Of a DNA stretch of 64,000 bases, positions 54,546 to 63,659 are shown one piece after another. Location: contig NZ_VFOS01000001.1 of assembly GCF_006716265.1 (NCBI RefSeq), positions 1,426,001 through 1,490,000 of the forward strand, in the 5' to 3' direction. Numbering within the stretch: the stretch's first letter is position 1; each line of letters begins with the position of its first letter. The notes under the pieces are model-generated. The model had not been told where the DNA came from, ran no database searches, and was given only the letters and a program-made list of their open reading frames with translations. This stretch comes from Rarobacter faecitabidus (GTDB lineage Bacteria > Actinomycetota > Actinomycetes > Actinomycetales > Cellulomonadaceae). The translations under genes were made by a program, and so were the position numbers.

Positions 54546-55345
54546 TATTTGGTCTCCAGCACTTGGTCGGGTGTGCCATTGGCACGTGCCATCCAGCCGA
54601 GAAGTTCCGCGTGGACGATCCAGCGGTGATCGTTTCCCCACTCGCCCAGCCTGAGGGAATGGCAGGTCGTGAGCGTGAGCAGGCGCCGAGTCGGCTCGGC
54701 GCCGGGATCACCCGGAACGGGGGCGACGACGTCCACCTGATCGGGCGTCACGATCTGTTCGTCGTACACCTCGTACACGAACCACGTGTCCGCGGTTTCG
54801 ACGATGACCTGGTCCCCCTTTTCGAGTTCGTTGATGAACCGGAATGAGTTCCCGTGGGTGCGCCGGTGCCCCGCGAGCGCGAAATTGCCGACCTCGCCGG
54901 GCATGGCGGAATCGGTGTAGTGCCCCGCCGCCGCCTGATCGAGGATCGCCGCAGTCGTACCCTCGCGGATCGGCATGTTGTTGTCCGTCTTCTCGTACCA
55001 CTTGGGAACGATGAGAACCCCGAATGTCTCGCCTTCGGCCACGCGCTCAACGGTGGGCGGCTCGCCCTCGGTGACGAGTTCGGCGGATTCCAGGACCCGC
55101 GGGGTGATCTCCCGCTCAAACTCCTGGATGTGCTCCTGCGCTACCGCGACCGCGGCGTTCGAGTCCCACCAGACCTGCCATGCGACGTAGCCGAGGACGA
55201 CGATTCCCGCCGTGATGAGCAACTCGCCAACGACGCCGGCGATGCGCGCAGGGATCGAGGCACGCCGCCGCGTGGCGCGATCCCGCTCGCGACGGCGCGA
55301 TGCGCGCGACGGCAGTTCCGACTCGATCTGACTCACCTGCGCCAT
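54545..55345 (-). CDS. Class E sortase
   Basis: The 266-residue protein has a cytoplasmic basic N-terminus, one membrane helix (about 33-55) and the sortase fold, with catalytic His in ALAGHRRTHG, Cys in LLTLTTCHSL and Arg in NDHRWIVHAE. Class E enzymes anchor LAXTG proteins in actinobacteria; none of the exported proteins here carries such a signal, so its substrates lie elsewhere. No Shine-Dalgarno is seen before the ATG at 55345, so the mRNA may be leaderless. Confidence 0.92.
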   Translation of the reverse strand: MAQVSQIESELPSRASRRRERDRATRRRASIPARIAGVVGELLITAGIVVLGYVAWQVWWDSNAAVAVAQEHIQEFEREITPRVLESAELVTEGEPPTVERVAEGETFGVLIVPKWYEKTDNNMPIREGTTAAILDQAAAGHYTDSAMPGEVGNFALAGHRRTHGNSFRFINELEKGDQVIVETADTWFVYEVYDEQIVTPDQVDVVAPVPGDPGAEPTRRLLTLTTCHSLRLGEWGNDHRWIVHAELLGWMARANGTPDQVLETK

Positions 55346-55393
55346 TCTAAATGGCCCATCTGTTCGAGCCTGCCGACGCGCACCTCGCAGGAG

Positions 55394-55455
55394 AACACCG
55401 GTCCGGGCTCCCGGACACCCGGCATACCGCACACCCCGCAGCCCTAACCGGTGTT
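55394..55455. promoter_or_regulatory. Long-spaced inverted repeat in a divergent promoter
   Basis: AACACCGGT at 55394-55402 and ACCGGTGTT at 55447-55455 are exact inverted repeats with 44 bases between, between the sortase and glgE starts. It could bind a regulator by looping, or be chance. Confidence 0.3.
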
Positions 55456-55483
55456 TTGGGGCTGATGGACTAGATTCGACTGT

Positions 55484-57595
55484 GTGAACCGCGAGCAGAA
55501 GCCATCGAAGACGTCTGTCCCCCGATCGACGCGCGCCCCGAAGCAACAGACACCAGCGCCGACCTCGGGCAAGCTCGACCACAAGCGACTCAATGCCCCG
55601 CGCGGACCCGGTATCGGACGCATTCCGGTCGTTGACGTGCAGCCGGTGATCGAGGGTGGCCGCTGGCCCACCAAGGCTGTTGTCGGCGAAGTCGTGCCCA
55701 TCACAGCGACCGTCTTCCGCGAGGGACACGATCTGCACCGGGCGACAGCCGTCCTGATCGATCCCGCCGGAAACGTCCACTCGAGCGCGCCGATGCACGA
55801 GGTCGGTTCAGGGCTCGACAAGTGGCGCGGTAACCTCGTCCCCGACGCCGCTGGGGACTGGGCCTTCCGCATCGAGGGCTGGTCGGACGCATACGGCACG
55901 TGGCGGCACAACGCGGAGATCAAGATCGCAGCTGGCCTGGAGGTCCAACTCATGCTGGCCGAGGGTGCGGCCGTGCTGCGCCGAGCCGCGGCGGAGGAGT
56001 TCCGCAACCAGGACGATGCCGCGATGCTCGTGAATGCGGCAGATACCGCCCTCGACGCGTCCCTCAGTGTCTCCTCGCGGTTCGCCGCGCTGGTGTCGCC
56101 TCCGATCACAGCGGTCCTCGACCGGGCTCCCCTGCGCGACCTGGTATCCCCCACGGAGAACTATCCGCTGCGCGTCGACCGCGCCGCGGCTCTAGCGTCG
56201 GCCTGGTACGAGTTCTTCCCCCGCTCCGAGGGTGCGTTCCAGGACGATGACGGCACCTGGCATTCGGGCACGTTCGCGACGGCCGCGGAGCGGTTGCCTG
56301 CCATCGCGGGCATGGGATTCGACACCGTCTATCTGACCCCCATCCATCCGATCGGCCTGACGGAGCGCAAGGGCAGGAACAATACCCTGGGCGGCGGGCC
56401 GGACGATCCCGGTTCGCCCTACGCGATCGGCTCGCCGGACGGGGGCCACGACGCCATCCACCCCGAACTCGGCACGTTCGCGGACTTCGACGCGTTCGTC
56501 GCCCGCGCCGCCGAGCTCGGTCTTGAGGTGGCTATCGACCTGGCCCTGCAGTGTTCTCCCGATCACCCGTGGGTCTCCGAACACCCCGACTGGTTCACCA
56601 CGCGCGCGGACGGCACGATCGCCTACGCGGAGAACCCGCCGAAGAAGTACCAGGACATCTATCCGCTGAACTTCGACAACGACCCCGAGGGCATCTACGC
56701 CGAGATCGCCGGCATTCTGCGCCTCTGGATCAGTCACGGCGTTAAGGCATTCCGCGTCGACAACCCGCACACCAAGCCGCTCGACTTCTGGGAGCGTCTG
56801 CTCGGCGAGATCCGCGAATCGAACCCCGAGGTCATCTTCCTCTCCGAGGCGTTCACCCGCCCCGCCATGATGCGCACGCTCGCGACGATAGGTTTCCACC
56901 AGTCGTACACGTACTTCACCTGGCGCAACACCAAGTGGGAGATCGAGGAGTACTTCTCCGAGATCGCCGGCGATCAGGCGAGCGTCATGCGACCGAGTTT
57001 CTGGCCCACCACGCACGACATCCTGCCGCCCTACCTGCAGCACGGCGGCGTCGCCGGCTTCAAGGTGCGCGCCGTGCTGGCGGCGCTCTCGTCCCCCACC
57101 TGGGGCATCTACTCCGGCTACGAACTGGTCGAGAACGTGCCGCGCCCCGGCGCTCAGGAGCAGATCGACAACGAGAAGTACGAGCTCAAGCCGCGGAACT
57201 GGGCACTGACCTCGCACTACGGGGTTGCTGACCTGCTCACCCGGCTCAACACGATCCGGCGCAATCATCCGTCGCTGGGGCAGTTGCGCAACCTCGTGGT
57301 CCATCCCACGACGAATGACAGCATCGTCGCCTTCTCGCATCACCTCGACGCGCCCTACACCCCGGCTCACGTCGCCGACACGGTGCTGACCATCGTCAAC
57401 CTCGATCCGCACGAGGCGCATGACGGGCTCGTCCACCTCAACCTCGGCGCCATCGGGCTCTCCGACCTGGGCGACGGCACGATCACCGCATACGACGAGT
57501 TGTCCGGCGAGTCCTACGCATGGGGCGCAATCCCCTACGTGCGCCTCGATCCGAATGAGCGCGTCGCGCACGTCCTACACCTACGGCGCTACTAG
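55484..57595 (+). CDS. glgE: Maltose-1-phosphate maltosyltransferase GlgE
   Basis: The 703-residue GH13 enzyme extends alpha-1,4-glucan from maltose 1-phosphate. A family-typical N-terminal domain (GRIPVVDVQPVIEGGRWPTKAVVGEVVPITATVFREGHD) precedes the barrel. There MGFDTVYLTPIHPIG, the nucleophile Asp in AFRVDNPHTKPLDFW and the Glu in VIFLSEAFTRP are visible. Its stop abuts the maltokinase start. GlgB and TreS are not in the window. A 35-residue Lys/Pro-rich N-terminal extension is unusual but plausible. Confidence 0.95.
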   Translation: MNREQKPSKTSVPRSTRAPKQQTPAPTSGKLDHKRLNAPRGPGIGRIPVVDVQPVIEGGRWPTKAVVGEVVPITATVFREGHDLHRATAVLIDPAGNVHSSAPMHEVGSGLDKWRGNLVPDAAGDWAFRIEGWSDAYGTWRHNAEIKIAAGLEVQLMLAEGAAVLRRAAAEEFRNQDDAAMLVNAADTALDASLSVSSRFAALVSPPITAVLDRAPLRDLVSPTENYPLRVDRAAALASAWYEFFPRSEGAFQDDDGTWHSGTFATAAERLPAIAGMGFDTVYLTPIHPIGLTERKGRNNTLGGGPDDPGSPYAIGSPDGGHDAIHPELGTFADFDAFVARAAELGLEVAIDLALQCSPDHPWVSEHPDWFTTRADGTIAYAENPPKKYQDIYPLNFDNDPEGIYAEIAGILRLWISHGVKAFRVDNPHTKPLDFWERLLGEIRESNPEVIFLSEAFTRPAMMRTLATIGFHQSYTYFTWRNTKWEIEEYFSEIAGDQASVMRPSFWPTTHDILPPYLQHGGVAGFKVRAVLAALSSPTWGIYSGYELVENVPRPGAQEQIDNEKYELKPRNWALTSHYGVADLLTRLNTIRRNHPSLGQLRNLVVHPTTNDSIVAFSHHLDAPYTPAHVADTVLTIVNLDPHEAHDGLVHLNLGAIGLSDLGDGTITAYDELSGESYAWGAIPYVRLDPNERVAHVLHLRRY

Positions 57596-59023
57596 ATGCT
57601 CGTCGCCAGATCCGCGAAGATCCCGGACGAGTTCGCCGCCGCGCTTCGCGAATGGCTGCTGCGGCAACGCTGGTGGCCAGGGGACGAAGGCTGGGAGTCT
57701 GCGACGCAGATCGAGTTGGGCGACGACGTAGCGATCTGGTTGCTCCGCACGCCCAGCGAGGTAACCGTCCAGGTGCCACTTGCCCTGCTGCCGGTTCCGG
57801 ATGCGGCACCGCCCGGAGTCATCTCCCTCGCTTCGCATCGCCCGGTGGTGCGGCCGCCGGGACTCATCGCTGAGGTGCGAGTCGATGGGCGGGACAGATT
57901 CCTGGTCGACGCGGCCCACGACGACCGCTTCCACCGGGCGCTCCTCACTCAGTCGCGCATTGTGGAGCCGTGGCTTCGCCGCGAGTCCGGCGGGATGCTC
58001 GTCCCCGAGCCCGAGGACGAACGGCCCGGGGCCGGCGGGGTCGAAGCGGACGAGGACGACTCACAAAGCCTCGGGGCGGTGCTCGCCGTCGAGCAGTCCA
58101 ACACCTCGATCATCATGCCGCGCGTCCACCACGGAGTGATCGTCAAGCTGCTGCGCTGCGTGGTCGACGGGAATCAACCGGACCTGGACGTCCCCAACGC
58201 GCTGGCCTCCGCGGGCTTCGCGCACGTTCCTCGCACGTACGCCGTGCTGGAGGCCGTGGTGGACGACGGCCGCTTCCTGGCGGGATGGCAAGCCACCCTC
58301 GGGATCGTGTCCCAGCTCGTGGCCGACGCCGAGGACGGGTTCACGCGGGCGTGCGCAATGGCCGCCTCCGATCTGCCCTTCACCGCCGACCTGGCCGCGC
58401 TCGGGGCCGACTTGGCCGATATGCACGTTGCACTGCGCAGGGCGTTCCCAGCGGAGACCCGTTCCATCCACGAAGTGCTGGCTGCGATCGGCGCCCGCAT
58501 CGAGGACTCAGCCGAACGCAGCGAAGCGGTCGCGGACCTGCTGGGGCCGATCGACACCTACCTGGCGGCGCTGCGGCGCCAATTGCCCGATTCACCCGTC
58601 ACCGTTCAGCGGCTGCACTCGGATCTGCACCTCGGGCAGACGCTGTGGTCGCCACACGGCTGGTGGATCCTCGACTTCGAGGGAGAGCCCCTGCGACCGC
58701 TCGCCGACCGCATCACTCCCGACCTGCCGGAACGTGATCTCGCCGGGATGCTCCGCTCGATCGACTACGCCGCCGCCCTCACCGATGCTGGCGAGGCCTG
58801 GCGGGTGGATGCGCGCGACGCCCTGCTCACCGGCTACTACAGCCACCTCGGGCCGGTCGATGAGCGCACGCCGCACATCGGCGACGAGGCACGGCGATCG
58901 CTGCTGGATGCGTTCGAGCTGGATCGCGCGGCGTACGAGGTCGGATACGAGCATCGGCACCGGCAGCAGTGGGAATGGGTGCCAACGGATGCCCTGATGC
59001 GGATTCTGGGGCGATTCCTATGA
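57596..59023 (+). CDS. mak: Maltokinase (Pep2/Mak)
   Basis: The 475-residue kinase phosphorylates maltose to the donor used by GlgE. Its phosphotransferase signature is RLHSDLHLGQTLW followed by ILDFEGEPLRPL, with the N-terminal WLLRQRWWPG. ATG 57596 immediately follows the glgE stop and its own stop overlaps the next start (ATGA). Confidence 0.93.
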   Translation: MLVARSAKIPDEFAAALREWLLRQRWWPGDEGWESATQIELGDDVAIWLLRTPSEVTVQVPLALLPVPDAAPPGVISLASHRPVVRPPGLIAEVRVDGRDRFLVDAAHDDRFHRALLTQSRIVEPWLRRESGGMLVPEPEDERPGAGGVEADEDDSQSLGAVLAVEQSNTSIIMPRVHHGVIVKLLRCVVDGNQPDLDVPNALASAGFAHVPRTYAVLEAVVDDGRFLAGWQATLGIVSQLVADAEDGFTRACAMAASDLPFTADLAALGADLADMHVALRRAFPAETRSIHEVLAAIGARIEDSAERSEAVADLLGPIDTYLAALRRQLPDSPVTVQRLHSDLHLGQTLWSPHGWWILDFEGEPLRPLADRITPDLPERDLAGMLRSIDYAAALTDAGEAWRVDARDALLTGYYSHLGPVDERTPHIGDEARRSLLDAFELDRAAYEVGYEHRHRQQWEWVPTDALMRILGRFL

Positions 59024-60588
59024 AACTACTTGCCGACAACCCACTGATCTTCCTCGCGCTCGTGATCGGGCTCGGGGCCGCCATCGGGTCCATCTCGATC
59101 CGGAAGGTATCGCTGGGGCCTGCCGCAGTGTTGTTCACCGCGCTCGGGATCACGGCGTGGGGCAGTTCGATGGGGCTGGAACTCGTTCTGCCGGATGTGA
59201 TCGGATCGATCGGCCTCGTGCTGTTCGCGTTCACCACCGGCATGTTGGCCGGGCCGGGCTTCTTCGCCGCCCTGCGCCGCTCCTGGCCCGCGATGCTCGC
59301 GATCGCCGGGGTGGTCGTCGCGACCGGGGTGATCGGCCTGTTCGTGGGCCGTGCCATGGGGATCGAGGGCGAGACGATTGCCGGGGCATTCGCCGGGGCG
59401 CTCACCAACACGCCGTCACTCGCCGCGGCCGGCGGGACGCCCGCCGCCACGGTCGGCTACGCATCGACGTACGTGTTCGCGACCGGCTGGACGCTGTTCC
59501 TGGCCGTACTGGCGCTGCGATCGGCACATAAGGACGTGGACGCGCCGCCCACGCTTGAGGACTGCACGATCGACGTGTTCAAGCAGTCGATATCGGTTGC
59601 CGCGCTTCAGGAGCAATTTGGCCCCGACCTGATCCTCACGCGCATTCGGCCGGGCGGTCGCGGGCCCGTCGTCGCGCTGACGGACGAGATGACCGTGCGC
59701 GCGGGTGACCAGATCGCGCTCGTGGGAACCCAGGTCGCGGTGAACGCGCTGGTCGCCGCCATCGGCCAGCGCAGCGCCGACGATCTTCGGCAGGACCAGA
59801 CCAGCCTCGCCTACCGGAGGATCATCGTGTCCCGGCACGACCTAGTGGGACGCACTGTTGGCGAGTTGGGGCTAACCGAACGATTCGGGGCCAAGGTCGT
59901 AAGGCTGCGCCGGGGCGATATCGACCTGCTGCCGACCAGCGACACGCTGCTTCAACTCGGTGACCGGCTGCGGATCGTGGGGCAGCCCGATCGGCTGGGC
60001 GAGGTCAGCGACTACGTGGGCGACTCCTCGCGCGGGCTAACCGAGCTGACGCCCGTCGCGCTCGGGCTCGGCATCGCCGCGGGACTGGCGATAGGGCTGA
60101 TCACCTTCCCGCTCGGATCGCTCACGTTCTCCCTCGGGGCCGCGGGTGGAACGCTGCTCACCGGACTGGTGCTGGGGAAGGTCGGTCGCGTGGGGCGGAT
60201 TCCCGTCTCGATGCCGCAAACATCCGCGAGCGTGGTCAGCGAACTCGGGCTGTTCATCTTCCTCGCCTACGCCGGGACCAAGGCGGGATCGTTGATCCTG
60301 CACGCCATCGAGACCGGCGAGGTCACGCGTGACGCCCTGCTCGGCGTCGTCATGACCATGTTCCTGACCGTCGCCACGTATCTGCTGATGAAGTACGTGT
60401 GGAAGTCGGGAGGGACTAGGCTCGCTGGGCTGATCGGGGGTGCGCAGACCAACCCGGCCGTCCTGTCGTTCGCCAATGCCAAGACCCGGCACGATCCGCG
60501 CGTCGCCGTGGGGTATGCGTTGCTCTACCCGGCGGCGATGATCGCCAAGATCCTGATGGCGCAGATCCTGGCTGCCTCGGGCGGCTAG
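59020..60588 (+). CDS. AspT/YidE-YbjL-type transporter with TrkA-C domains
   Basis: The 522-residue membrane protein has two membrane halves (about 5-170 and 345-520), each with a re-entrant motif (GALTNTPSLAAAGG and GAQTNPAVLSFAN), and two cytoplasmic RCK-C/TrkA-C domains between them (about 175-335). This is the aspartate:alanine antiporter fold. The substrate is unknown. It overlaps the maltokinase stop by four bases, so it is co-transcribed with the GlgE pathway. Confidence 0.88.
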   Translation: MKLLADNPLIFLALVIGLGAAIGSISIRKVSLGPAAVLFTALGITAWGSSMGLELVLPDVIGSIGLVLFAFTTGMLAGPGFFAALRRSWPAMLAIAGVVVATGVIGLFVGRAMGIEGETIAGAFAGALTNTPSLAAAGGTPAATVGYASTYVFATGWTLFLAVLALRSAHKDVDAPPTLEDCTIDVFKQSISVAALQEQFGPDLILTRIRPGGRGPVVALTDEMTVRAGDQIALVGTQVAVNALVAAIGQRSADDLRQDQTSLAYRRIIVSRHDLVGRTVGELGLTERFGAKVVRLRRGDIDLLPTSDTLLQLGDRLRIVGQPDRLGEVSDYVGDSSRGLTELTPVALGLGIAAGLAIGLITFPLGSLTFSLGAAGGTLLTGLVLGKVGRVGRIPVSMPQTSASVVSELGLFIFLAYAGTKAGSLILHAIETGEVTRDALLGVVMTMFLTVATYLLMKYVWKSGGTRLAGLIGGAQTNPAVLSFANAKTRHDPRVAVGYALLYPAAMIAKILMAQILAASGG

Positions 60589-60592
60589 CGTA

Positions 60593-60633
60593 GTGACAGC
60601 ATGCTGTCACTCTCCGTGATGCTATGCTGTCAC
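60593..60633 (+). promoter_or_regulatory. Duplicated palindromic operator of vapBC
   Basis: GTGACAGCATGCTGTCAC at 60593-60610 is a perfect 18-bp palindrome. A second, imperfect copy, GTGATGCTATGCTGTCAC, at 60616-60633 ends one base before the vapB ATG. TATGCT within it could be the -10 box, leaving no leader. Two adjacent sites fit autoregulation by a VapBC complex. Confidence 0.8.
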
Positions 60634-60634
60634 C

Positions 60635-60889
60635 ATGCGCACCACCGTCACACTCGACGCCGACGTCGAAGCCGCGTTGCGCCGCGCCATGCATGACAAC
60701 AACATCAGTTTCAAGCAGGCATTGAACGATGCCATCCGGGCGGGACTGCAACCGCACGATAGCGGGCCACGCTCCTACACCATCGCGCGCGATCTGGGTA
60801 TGCCACGGATCGATTTCGATAAGGCGCTCAGCGTTGCCGACGATCTTGAGGATGCGGACATCATTCGTAAGATGCGGCTCGGCAAATGA
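60635..60889 (+). CDS. vapB: VapB-type antitoxin
   Basis: The 84-residue protein has an N-terminal ribbon-helix-helix DNA-binding pattern (MRTTVTLDADVEAALRRAMHDNNISFKQALNDAIRAGL) and a C-terminal toxin-binding tail. Its ATG sits directly on an operator with no Shine-Dalgarno, so its mRNA may be leaderless. It overlaps vapC by four bases. Confidence 0.9.
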   Translation: MRTTVTLDADVEAALRRAMHDNNISFKQALNDAIRAGLQPHDSGPRSYTIARDLGMPRIDFDKALSVADDLEDADIIRKMRLGK

Positions 60890-61332
60890 GGGTCGTAGAT
60901 GCGAATGTCCTGCTCTACGCAAGCAACTCGGCGACTCCGCACCACGATGACTCCCGGCAATGGCTGGACACCGCCCTTGGTGGTGGCGATCGCGTCGGAT
61001 TTGCATGGAACGTGCTCCTGGCATTTATTCGCATCTCAACCCACCACGCGTTGTTGCCGACCCCGCTTTCCTCGGCTGACGCCATCGCGCAGGCCGATCT
61101 GTGGCTCAGCTCGCCCAATGCCGTGCTCGTTTCACCCGGCCCCGCGCACCAGCACCACCTGAGCACCCTGCTCACGCGTACCGGAGGCGGAGGCAATCTC
61201 ACCAACGACGCGCACCTCGCCGCGCTGTCCCTGGAGCACCGGGCAAGCATTGCGTCATACGACAACGACTTCAGCAGGTTCCCTGGGGTGACCTGGCACA
61301 CGCCTAGTGAACTGCTGGCACGCTCGGGGTAG
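60886..61332 (+). CDS. vapC: VapC-type PIN-domain ribonuclease toxin
   Basis: The 148-residue PIN domain starts MRVVDANVLLYASN with the first acidic residue Asp5, and has NLTNDAHLAALSLEHRASIASYDNDFSRFPGV with the later acidic cluster. The middle Glu of many PIN domains is absent (WNVLLAFIRIST), as is normal for this subgroup of actinobacterial VapC proteins. It probably cleaves tRNA or mRNA when free of VapB. Confidence 0.92.
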   Translation: MRVVDANVLLYASNSATPHHDDSRQWLDTALGGGDRVGFAWNVLLAFIRISTHHALLPTPLSSADAIAQADLWLSSPNAVLVSPGPAHQHHLSTLLTRTGGGGNLTNDAHLAALSLEHRASIASYDNDFSRFPGVTWHTPSELLARSG

Positions 61333-61383
61333 TTGTGCGGGTCGTGTCCACGACTTGCGGACAAGCCCTCACAAGGGCGCCGA

Positions 61384-62637
61384 TCATGTCCACAGTCTCT
61401 CCAGCGGCAAGGCATGAATACGATCCTCCACCGGGTAACCGCGACTGCCCGTGTGGAAGGCGATCCCCGCGATGAACGATTCTCCGAGACGGTCACGTAG
61501 TTGACGCAGACCGGTCAGTTGCTTCGAGGGAACCTGGTCACCGGCTTTGACCTCGATGCCGATCACCGCACCGTCATGACGTTCGAGCACGAGGTCGACC
61601 TCGACGTTGTCGCGGGTACGCCAATGCCCCGCGGTGATGATGTCGTCCATCCAGGTCGACTGACGAATAGCCTCCTGTACCGCGAATGACTCAACCAGGT
61701 GGCCGTACTCAGTCAAGGCCGAAGGGTCGCCCCGCTCCAGTTTCGACCGCGTGAGTCGCAGCATGTGACCGCCGATGCCGGAGTCGAGGACGTGGACTTT
61801 CGGGGCTTCCACGCTCCGTGACGCCACTGTCGTTCCCCAGGCAGGAAGGGTGGCGATCAGGAAGATCGATTCGAGCAGTTCCACATAGGACGTCACCGTA
61901 CTGCGAGAGACTTCCAGCGTTTCGCCAACCTTCGATATATTCAGCAGCCCGGCTGTCTGACCTACCACGCGGGTGAAGAGTTTAGGCAACACTGCTGCCC
62001 GGTTCAGCCGTCGGAGTTGCCCAGCATCGCGCTGCAAAGACTGGCGCACATGGCCCGCGAACCATCGTCCACGGGCAGTCTCGTTCGGCTGTGCCAGCGC
62101 CAGCGGCATTCCACCGCGCAAGATTCGATCAACGTAGTCCATTCGAGCGGCGCTCGCCATATCAGCCGTGTGCGGGATGTCACCGTCGAATGCCCGGGCG
62201 ATGAAGGTATTGCCAGTGCCGTCGATTTCGGTCTGGGTGAGGGGCATCACGGGCAGACGCTGGATGCGGCCAGTCAGTGCCTGTGTTCCCGCAGGCAGCG
62301 AGTCGTAGCTGGCCGACCCCGCGAGGACAAACATGCCCGAGTGAGTGCCTTTGTTCAGCCGCGCCTTGATTGCCTGCAAGGTTCCCTCGGCAGCGTGGTA
62401 TTCGTCGATGAGCACGGGAAGAGCCTCGTCGGTGAGTAGCGACAAGTTCTGTTTCGCGAGCGTGAGGACCGCCGGGTCATCGAGATCGAACAGGCGCGCA
62501 GCGGGAATCGTGCTTGCCACCTCGGCGAGCAGCGTTGACTTGCCGACGCCGCGTGGACCTTCCAGAAGCAGCACCGGGGTCTGGGGGATGCGTTCCAGAA
62601 CGACCGGCAGAAGGCGTCGCTCGATGCGCGTAATCAT
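61384..62637 (-). CDS. AAA ATPase with DUF4143 domain
   Basis: The 417-residue protein has an AAA_14 domain with Walker A LLEGPRGVGKSTLL (about residues 24-37) and Walker B ALPVLIDEYHAAEG. A winged-helix-like part follows (LLNISKVGETLEVSRSTVTSYVELLESIFLI), and the C-terminal DUF4143 region includes HWRTRDNVEVDLVLERHDGAVIGIEVKAG, a PD-(D/E)XK-like nuclease fold pattern (D, then E-x-K). The family is common and poorly understood, often regarded as selfish or toxin-like. A repeat array with 23-bp period lies just upstream of its start. Confidence 0.88.
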   Translation of the reverse strand: MITRIERRLLPVVLERIPQTPVLLLEGPRGVGKSTLLAEVASTIPAARLFDLDDPAVLTLAKQNLSLLTDEALPVLIDEYHAAEGTLQAIKARLNKGTHSGMFVLAGSASYDSLPAGTQALTGRIQRLPVMPLTQTEIDGTGNTFIARAFDGDIPHTADMASAARMDYVDRILRGGMPLALAQPNETARGRWFAGHVRQSLQRDAGQLRRLNRAAVLPKLFTRVVGQTAGLLNISKVGETLEVSRSTVTSYVELLESIFLIATLPAWGTTVASRSVEAPKVHVLDSGIGGHMLRLTRSKLERGDPSALTEYGHLVESFAVQEAIRQSTWMDDIITAGHWRTRDNVEVDLVLERHDGAVIGIEVKAGDQVPSKQLTGLRQLRDRLGESFIAGIAFHTGSRGYPVEDRIHALPLERLWT

Positions 62638-62647
62638 GCCACCACCG

Positions 62648-62762
62648 TAGCACCAAGCAGCAGTGAGCCGACGATATTTTCAACATCTAGCCGACCACGT
62701 TTTCGACAATTAGCCGTAGCTGCTTTCGACAATTAGCCGAGTGCCAGACCGGCGATCAGCCG
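62648..62762. repeat. Five-unit array with a 23-bp period upstream of the DUF4143 gene
   Basis: AGCCG ends exactly at 62670, 62693, 62716, 62739 and 62762. The two central units share TTTCGACAATTAGCCG exactly (62701-62716 and 62724-62739) and the neighbour at 62678-62693 matches it at 13 of 16 bases; the outer two are degenerate. The array starts 11 bases before the ATG (62637) and may be a multi-site operator or iteron-like element. Confidence 0.85.
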
Positions 62763-62823
62763 CCGCGAGCGTGCGCGGCGACAGGGTACCGCCCGCGCAT
62801 GCAATCGAACCGATCAGGCGGGC

Positions 62824-63612
62824 TTATTCGTCCATCGAGACCACGGGACTGCGCAGCACGCCGATGCCCTCGATCTCGCACTCGACGACGTCGCCCTGCT
62901 TGAGGGAGCCCACACCGGCCGGAGTGCCGGTCAGAATGACGTCCCCCGGCAGTAGCGTGAATACCTTGGAGATATACGAAACCAGGAACGGCACGTCGAA
63001 GATCAGGTCCGCCGTCGTCGCGTCCTGGCGCAACTCGCCATTCACGCGCGTGGTGACGCGCAGATCCTCCGGGTCGACGTCCGTGGAGATCCAGGGGCCG
63101 AGCGGGCACGACGTGTCGAATCCCTTGGCGCGCGTCCACTGATCGTCGGAGTTCTGGATGTCTCGGGCGGTGACGTCGTTGGCCACCGTGTAACCAAGGA
63201 CGTGCCCCAGCGCGTCCTCGGGCTCGACGTTGCGGGCGACTCGTCCAATCACCACCGCGAGTTCGGCCTCGTAGTGCACCTCACGAGACCACGACGGCAA
63301 CTGAATCGGATCGTCGGGTCCGACGACCGCGGTGTTCGGCTTGAGGAAGAGCAACGGCTCGATCGGCGGCTCGTTGCCGAGCTCGGCCGCGTGATCCGCA
63401 TAGTTGCGGCCCACGCCGACCACCTTGGAACGAGGAATCACCGGCGCGAGCAACCGGAGCCCATCGGTGTCGAGGTCCACTCGCTCTCCGGTCGGGGCAA
63501 CGGGCTGGAACAGCGGATCGCCGCTCACTACCGCCAGGTACTCCGCCCCGGGCTCGCCTTGGACAAATCCGTACCGGGGATTTTCTCCCTCAATGAATCT
63601 CGCGATGCGCAC
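62824..63612 (-). CDS. Fumarylacetoacetate hydrolase (FAH) family protein
   Basis: The 262-residue protein has the FAH metal site and fold: VVGVGRNYADHAAELGN, EVHYEAELAVVIGR (Glu ligands), YTVANDVTARDIQ, FDTSCPLGPWI and ILTGTPAGVG. The family hydrolyses acylpyruvates or decarboxylates oxaloacetate-type acids; the substrate is open. GTG 63612 is chosen. No Shine-Dalgarno is seen, so translation may be leaderless. Confidence 0.9.
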   Translation of the reverse strand: MRIARFIEGENPRYGFVQGEPGAEYLAVVSGDPLFQPVAPTGERVDLDTDGLRLLAPVIPRSKVVGVGRNYADHAAELGNEPPIEPLLFLKPNTAVVGPDDPIQLPSWSREVHYEAELAVVIGRVARNVEPEDALGHVLGYTVANDVTARDIQNSDDQWTRAKGFDTSCPLGPWISTDVDPEDLRVTTRVNGELRQDATTADLIFDVPFLVSYISKVFTLLPGDVILTGTPAGVGSLKQGDVVECEIEGIGVLRSPVVSMDE

Positions 63613-63659
63613 GTCACTACTGTATCGAGTCGACACACCCGATGGAGCCGGAGCGCCCC

